A stretch of 64,000 nt of DNA from Candidatus Phosphoribacter hodrii (GTDB lineage: Bacteria; Actinomycetota; Actinomycetes; Actinomycetales; Dermatophilaceae). Below the pieces are notes generated by a model. It made no database searches. It was not told where the DNA came from and saw only the letters and a list, made by a program, of their open reading frames with translations. Both the position numbers and the translations under genes were made by a program. Positions 60,255-64,000 of this stretch are shown in pieces. Numbering within the stretch: position 1 is the stretch's first letter; every line of letters starts with the position of its first letter. The stretch covers positions 124,001 to 188,000 of the forward strand of contig JADJIB010000003.1 of the NCBI GenBank assembly GCA_016707175.1, written 5' to 3'.

Positions 60255-61686
60255 ACCTTTCACCCTGCTCCAGGGCGCCTACATCGTCGCCGGGCTGCTC
60301 TTCATCCTGGCGCTGGCCGGGCTGTCCAAGCATGAGACGGCCAAGGCCGGCAACACCAACGGCGTCATCGGCATGGGCATCGCCCTCATCATCACGCTGT
60401 TCGCTGCTGTCTTCGGCGTGACCAGTGGCGGCCAGACCGTCCAGGAGGCGGGCGGCATACGGGCTCTGCTGTTGATCCTCGGCCCGATGGCGGTCGGCGC
60501 GGTCATCGGCGTGATCAAGGCCAAGAAGGTCGAGATGACCGGCATGCCCGAGCTCATCGCGATGCTGCACTCCTTCGTGGGTCTCGCGGCCGTCCTCGTC
60601 GGCTGGAACTCCTTCTACGCCGGGGCCGAAGGCGGTCACCACGGCATCCACATGGGGGAGGTCTTCGCCGGAGTGTTCATCGGTGCGGTGACCTTCACCG
60701 GGTCGATCGTCGCCTACCTCAAGCTGTCGGCGAAGATGAAGTCCGCCCCGCTCGTGCTGCCCGGCCGGCACATCGTCAACCTCGGCATCATCGTGGCGTT
60801 CTTCGTCATGCTGGTGATCTTCGCCCGGATGCCGCCGACCGGGCACGTGTCCTGCGGCAGCCTGCTGCTGGGCATCATGACCGTGCTGGCCCTCTTCCTC
60901 GGCTGGCACCTCGTGGCGTCGATCGGCGGCGGCGACATGCCGGTCGTCGTGTCGATGCTCAACAGCTACTCCGGATGGGCTGCGGCCGCGGCGGGCTTCA
61001 TGCTCAACAACGACCTGCTCATCATCACCGGCGCGCTCGTCGGCTCCTCCGGTGCCTACCTGTCCTACATCATGTGCCGCGCGATGAACCGCTCGTTCAT
61101 CTCGGTCATCGCCGGCGGGTTCGGCTCCGACGGTGGCGTCGTCGGCGAGGCCAAGGACTACGGCGAGCACCGCGAGACCAACGCGGTCGAGGTGGCCGAC
61201 CTGCTCAAGAACGCCCACGAGGTCGTCATCACCCCTGGCTACGGGATGGCCACGGCGCAGGCGCAGTATGCGGTCGCCGACCTCACGAGCAAGTTGCGCG
61301 CTCGCGGCGTCAACGTGCGCTTCGGCATCCACCCGGTCGCCGGTCGCCTCCCCGGCCACATGAACGTCCTGCTCGCCGAGGCCAAGGTGCCCTACGACAT
61401 CGTCCTGGAGATGGACGAGATCAACGACGACCTCCCCTCGACGGACGTCGTCCTGGTCATCGGCGCCAACGACACGGTCAACCCCGCCGCGCAGGACGAC
61501 CCGTCCAGCCCCATCGCCGGGATGCCGGTCCTCGAGGTCTGGAAGGCCCACGAGGTCATCGTCTTCAAGCGCTCGATGAACACCGGGTATGCCGGCGTCC
61601 AGAACCCGCTGTTCTTCAAGGAGAATTCCGCGATGCTCTTCGGCGACGCCAAGGACCGCGTCGAAGACATCGTCAAGGCGCTCTAG
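60251..61686 (+). CDS. pntB: NAD(P) transhydrogenase subunit beta (PntB), frameshift near codon 3
   Basis: The expected start, ATG at 60251 overlapping the pntA stop, gives MNL and then a wrong frame. The next frame reads FTLLQGAYIVAGLLFILALA, GLSKHETAKAGNTNGVIGMG and runs intact to 61686. The 1436-base span is one short of a multiple of three, so one base is missing near 60258; corrected length 478 residues. Membrane helices fill the first half; the C-terminal NADP domain has VVITPGYGMATAQAQYAVAD, VRFGIHPVAGRLPGHMNVLL and VVLVIGANDTVNPAAQDDPS. If the deletion is real, translation could only start at an internal codon and lose the first helix; a sequence error is more likely. Confidence 0.9.
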
Positions 61687-61760
61687 CCCGGACTGACGGC
61701 GCCTGCCTCTCGGAGGGGTACGCAGGGTCCGTCCACCGGCCACGTCGGTTCGCCCAACGC

Positions 61761-61796
61761 AGGCCCGGTATGCCGTGCACACGGCATACCGGGCCT
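61761..61796. terminator. perfect 17-bp-arm hairpin after pntAB
   Basis: Left arm AGGCCCGGTATGCCGTG and right arm CACGGCATACCGGGCCT are exactly complementary with a two-base spacer. It lies 75 bp past the pntB stop between convergent genes and is made of two opposed copies of the dispersed GTATGCCG motif. No T tract; a stem-only terminator of the kind common in actinobacteria. Confidence 0.75.
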
Positions 61797-61872
61797 CGTG
61801 CGTTGCGGTGCGGCTGGGAGGTGAGGTGCGGGGGCCGTTGGCGGGGATCAGGGGAGCGGGGATGAAGCCGCC

Positions 61873-61922
61873 CATGAAGCCGCGCCTACTGGTGTGATCA
61901 CGCCACCTGCGACGGCTTCATG
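61873..61922. repeat. variant palindrome with GTGATCAC core, different arms
   Basis: CATGAAGCCG and CGGCTTCATG are exact outer arms, centred exactly on GTGATCAC (61894-61901), with mismatches between. Total 50 bp, the size class of the three other palindromes but with unrelated arms. Confidence 0.7.
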
Positions 61923-62009
61923 CACGACTTCACGCCCGGGTCAGCGTCGGGCGTCGGGGCGGTGAGGCGTGGGGATGGCCGGGGGGACCAGGCAGCCGGG
62001 TCAGCCGAG

Positions 62010-62852
62010 TTAGTCGGGGTTGTTCGTCGGGTAGTACGGGATGGGGCCGGTCTTGGCCGCTCGGCGGCGCGCCTTGATGTCTTCGCTCTCGAAGAGGACT
62101 TCGGCGGGGGCCGCGGGCCGGTGCGTTGGTGCCGTTGAGTCGGGAGCCGAGGCCGCGGGTTGTGGCAGGACCTGGGGCGAGCCGGCGAAGGGAGGGCTAT
62201 CGAAGGGAGGTCCATCGAAGGGCGGGTCGTCCCAGCCTTCGTTGGCCGAGTGGCCGCGCCGGCCGGCGGTGAGCCGGTCGAGGCGGCGTCGCCACGACTT
62301 GCTCCGGCGTCGCCCGCCACGCGCCTCGTGCTTGTCGCCGAAGATGACCTCGCACAGGCGCCGGTAGTTCTCGACGGGGTCGGGCAGATAGGTGACCTCG
62401 CGGATGGCCTGATCCTGGCCGGCGCTCTCGATGACGATCGTGCCGTAACCGAAGATCTCCCCGCAGACCGAGCGGGTGAACCGCATGTCGGTGACCTTGC
62501 TCATCCGCATCATCGGGACATCGGTGACGAAGATCCCTTGGTATTTGAGGATCCGCTTGTCAGTGGCCACGAACATGTCATGCCAACGCACGATGACCCG
62601 CCAGCCGAACCGCACCCAGACCAGCACGATCGCGGCAAGCAGGAAGACGGGGAGGTTACTGCCGATGCGGGCCGGGGCCTTGACGAGGATCAGCACGCTC
62701 ACCACGGTGACGACGACCGCGAGCAGGAACGGCCGCACCAGGACGAACCAGTGCGCCCGCGCGGCCAGGCGGATCTCCTCACCCACGGTCAGGTGTTCGC
62801 GCAACCCGTCGTGGCGTTGCGCCCGCTCCAGCTCACGCTGAGCGTGGCCCAC
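62010..62852 (-). CDS. bacterial PH-domain membrane protein
   Basis: 280 residues from a GTG at 62852. Two membrane segments (FVLVRPFLLAVVVTVVSVLI and LPVFLLAAIVLVWVRFGW) precede a bacterial pleckstrin-homology (bPH2/YdbS-like) domain: DMFVATDKRILKYQGIFVTD, VPMMRMSKVTDMRFTRSVCG and EIFGYGTIVIESAGQDQAIR. The C-terminal 110 residues are a low-complexity cytoplasmic tail (DDPPFDGPPFDSPPFAGSP). Function unknown; membrane-associated. It follows the 56-residue gene on the same strand. Confidence 0.87.
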   Translation of the reverse strand: MGHAQRELERAQRHDGLREHLTVGEEIRLAARAHWFVLVRPFLLAVVVTVVSVLILVKAPARIGSNLPVFLLAAIVLVWVRFGWRVIVRWHDMFVATDKRILKYQGIFVTDVPMMRMSKVTDMRFTRSVCGEIFGYGTIVIESAGQDQAIREVTYLPDPVENYRRLCEVIFGDKHEARGGRRRSKSWRRRLDRLTAGRRGHSANEGWDDPPFDGPPFDSPPFAGSPQVLPQPAASAPDSTAPTHRPAAPAEVLFESEDIKARRRAAKTGPIPYYPTNNPD

Positions 62853-62859
62853 GGGGGTG

Positions 62860-63030
62860 CTACTTGGGTCCCAGGATGGAGTCGAAGACGCCGATGATCC
62901 CGCGGAAGGCATCCCCGATGATCTGGAAGAGCGTCTTCACGATGTCGGCTGCGGCGTCGGGCGACTTGACGATGGCATAGATGAAGTAGGCCAGCAGGAA
63001 CCACCGGAAGATGTTCCAGAACTTCTTCAC
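62860..63030 (-). CDS. 56-residue small membrane-associated protein
   Basis: A GTG at 63030 with AGGAG 8 bases upstream opens 56 codons to a TAG at 62860. The peptide begins VKKFWNIFRWFLLAYFIYAI, a basic aromatic start leading into a membrane helix, and continues with an amphipathic part (DIVKTLFQIIGDAFRGIIGV) ending FDSILGPK. Codon choice is natural for this genome. It ends 7 bp before the start of the PH-domain gene, so the two form an operon. Family not recognised by me, but this looks like a real actinobacterial small protein. Confidence 0.75.
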   Translation of the reverse strand: MKKFWNIFRWFLLAYFIYAIVKSPDAAADIVKTLFQIIGDAFRGIIGVFDSILGPK

Positions 63031-63171
63031 GGGTCCTACTCCTCATCGGGTTGAGTCGGGGCGCGCGCGATCGGCGCCTCGATGACGCTCCAGTGTGACG
63101 GATGAGCCGGACGTGACGCGTGAGGCGCGCCGACGTCAGGCGCTCGCTCGTCGCACCGATCCGGACGGGTG

Positions 63172-63810
63172 TCAGACGACGCCGTAGAGCCGGTCGCCCG
63201 CATCGCCGAGCCCAGGCACGATGTAGCCCTTCTCGTTGAGCCGCTCGTCCACCGCACCCGTGACCAGGGCGACCGGCACGGCCAGGTCGGCCAGCGACTG
63301 CTCGACGTGCAGGATCCCCTCGGGCGAGCTGATCAGCGTGATCGCCGTGATGTCATCGGCGCCCCGGTCCACGAGGTAGCGGATCGCGTCGATGAGCGTC
63401 CCGCCGGTCGCGAGCATCGGGTCGAGCACGTAGCACTGCCGCCCCGACAGGTCATCGGGCAGCCGGTTGGCGTAGGTGATCGCTTCGAGCGTCTCCTCGT
63501 TGCGCATCATCCCGAGGAAGCCCACCTCGGCCGACGGCAGCAACCGCATCATGCCTTCGAGCATCCCCAGTCCGGCGCGCAGGATCGGTACGACGAGCGG
63601 CTTGGGGTTGGCCAGCTTGATCCCAACGGTCGGCGCGACCGGGGTCTCGATGGAGAACGGCTCGACCCGCACGTCACGCGTCGCCTCGTAGGCAAGCAGC
63701 GTGACGAGCTCCTCGGCCAACCGCCGGAACGTCGGGCTGTCGGTGCGCTTGTCGCGCAGGTAGGTGAGCTTGTGCGAGATGAGCTGGTGGTCGGCGACGT
63801 GGACGCGCAT
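63172..63810 (-). CDS. upp: uracil phosphoribosyltransferase
   Basis: 212 residues. DHQLISHKLTYLRDKRTDSP is the standard Upp opening; VPILRAGLGMLEGMMRLLPS and the PRPP loop DPMLATGGTLIDAIRYLVDR are diagnostic, and the C-terminal YIVPGLGDAGDRLYG binds uracil. It makes UMP from uracil and PRPP (salvage). It is divergent from tadA with only 16 bp between start codons. Confidence 0.97.
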   Translation of the reverse strand: MRVHVADHQLISHKLTYLRDKRTDSPTFRRLAEELVTLLAYEATRDVRVEPFSIETPVAPTVGIKLANPKPLVVPILRAGLGMLEGMMRLLPSAEVGFLGMMRNEETLEAITYANRLPDDLSGRQCYVLDPMLATGGTLIDAIRYLVDRGADDITAITLISSPEGILHVEQSLADLAVPVALVTGAVDERLNEKGYIVPGLGDAGDRLYGVV

Positions 63811-63826
63811 GAGCGAAACTTACCGC

Positions 63827-64000
63827 GTGACCCCCCAACCCCACTCGCCCGTCACCCCTGCGGCGGGTCCGGTCCCGGATCCTCGGTATGCCGCGTGGCT
63901 GGCTCACGCACTCGACCTCGCCCGAGCGGCGGGTCAGGCCGGCGAGGTCCCGGTCGGTGCGGTGGTGCTGGACCGCGATGGCGGAGTGGTGGGGGTCGGC
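63827..64000 (+). CDS. tadA: tRNA adenosine deaminase TadA (N-terminus, cut by window edge)
   Basis: A GTG at 63827 opens a frame to the window end (58 codons). After a Pro-rich start it reads YAAWLAHALDLARAAGQAGE and VPVGAVVLDRDGGVVGVG, the N-terminal strand and helix of TadA-type deaminases; the zinc-binding HAE and PCxxC motifs lie beyond the edge. TadA makes inosine at position 34 of tRNA-Arg. The upp-tadA divergent arrangement is common in actinobacteria. A cytidine/guanine deaminase relative is possible but less likely. Confidence 0.82.
   Translation, partial: MTPQPHSPVTPAAGPVPDPRYAAWLAHALDLARAAGQAGEVPVGAVVLDRDGGVVGVG

Larger units (their letters stand above)
61687..62009. other. 320-bp convergent intergenic region after pntB
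   Basis: Contains a strong terminator-like hairpin (61761-61796) and a palindrome of the GTGATCAC class (61873-61922). Otherwise no gene is seen. Confidence 0.7.
551..63900. repeat. dispersed short motif GTATGCCG / CGGCATAC (about 85-90 copies)
   Basis: Copies occur about every 700 bp on both strands, inside genes and between them, for example at 558, 2279, 8794, 11850, 13178, 23069, 29495, 33310, 43220, 51526, 55250, 59427 and 63886 (forward) and 4674, 8951, 12898, 19551, 26096, 34021, 43690, 54662 and 60454 (reverse). In proteins they appear as Tyr-Ala-Ala, Ala-Ala-Tyr, Gly-Met-Pro or Gly-Ile-Pro. The start and end given here only bracket the copies. Confidence 0.8.

Noticed and set aside
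1..64000. Insertion sequences, prophage or integrative elements
   Set aside because: No transposase, integrase, phage structural gene or target-site duplication was seen; gene order and composition are mostly uniform.

Overview
The window is very GC-rich DNA with dense gene packing. Many neighbouring genes overlap by ATGA, GTGA or TGATG, and GTG starts are common. Gene content (PII/Amt, a DUF3516-type helicase, DUF4328 and pleckstrin-like membrane proteins, P450/ferredoxin sets, IclR and TetR catabolic operons) points to an actinobacterium, probably of the Micrococcales/Intrasporangiaceae type; the family is inference. I see no tRNA or rRNA gene, CRISPR array, transposase or integrase.

Layout. 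1-13.3 kb is a catabolic region: two related cytochrome P450s (one cut by the left edge), a luciferase-like oxidoreductase, a minus-strand operon (3Fe-4S ferredoxin, AtuA-like protein, its small partner, acyl-CoA ligase, CoA-transferase/racemase), and a plus-strand P450-ferredoxin reductase-MFS operon. It also holds a SnoaL-like protein and a 3-ketosteroid-dehydrogenase-like flavoprotein. Two promoters here share a nearly identical 25-bp element, so the region is probably co-regulated and oxidises and CoA-activates a terpenoid- or steroid-like substrate. 13.3-14.4 kb has DUF2249 and a Cys-containing HTH regulator. 14.4-15.6 kb is apparently non-coding and carries repeats. 15.6-20.3 kb has a phospholipase C-like phosphoesterase and a helicase.

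20.4-25.7 kb is the least explained stretch: a 24-residue small ORF followed by a strong hairpin, then one plus-strand and three minus-strand genes that I cannot assign to any family. 25.9-34.5 kb holds a P-loop kinase, a TetR-controlled permease/amidohydrolase/nitrilase operon with a perfect 14-bp-arm operator, an MFS carrier and a PLP decarboxylase. 34.6-38 kb has malic enzyme and amtB-glnK. 38.4-42.5 kb has an acyl-CoA ligase, a pentapeptide protein and a membrane-anchored acidic protein. 42.5-50.7 kb is a Liv-type ABC operon with acyl-CoA ligase genes built in (livG-fadD-livH-livM-livK-livF-ligase-like), divergent from an IclR regulator and a degenerate acetyl-CoA-synthetase-like gene. 53.5-64 kb is mostly housekeeping: DUF4328, YbaK-like, argS, cupin, pirin, pntAB, PH-domain protein, upp and the start of tadA.

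Three window-wide signals stand out. A short motif, GTATGCCG (either strand), occurs roughly 85-90 times and forces rare codons. A family of 46-50 bp intergenic palindromes shares the core GTGATCAC. At least nine genes carry single-base frameshifts, several in G/C runs, which suggests assembly errors more than nine true pseudogenes; gene content should be read with that in mind.
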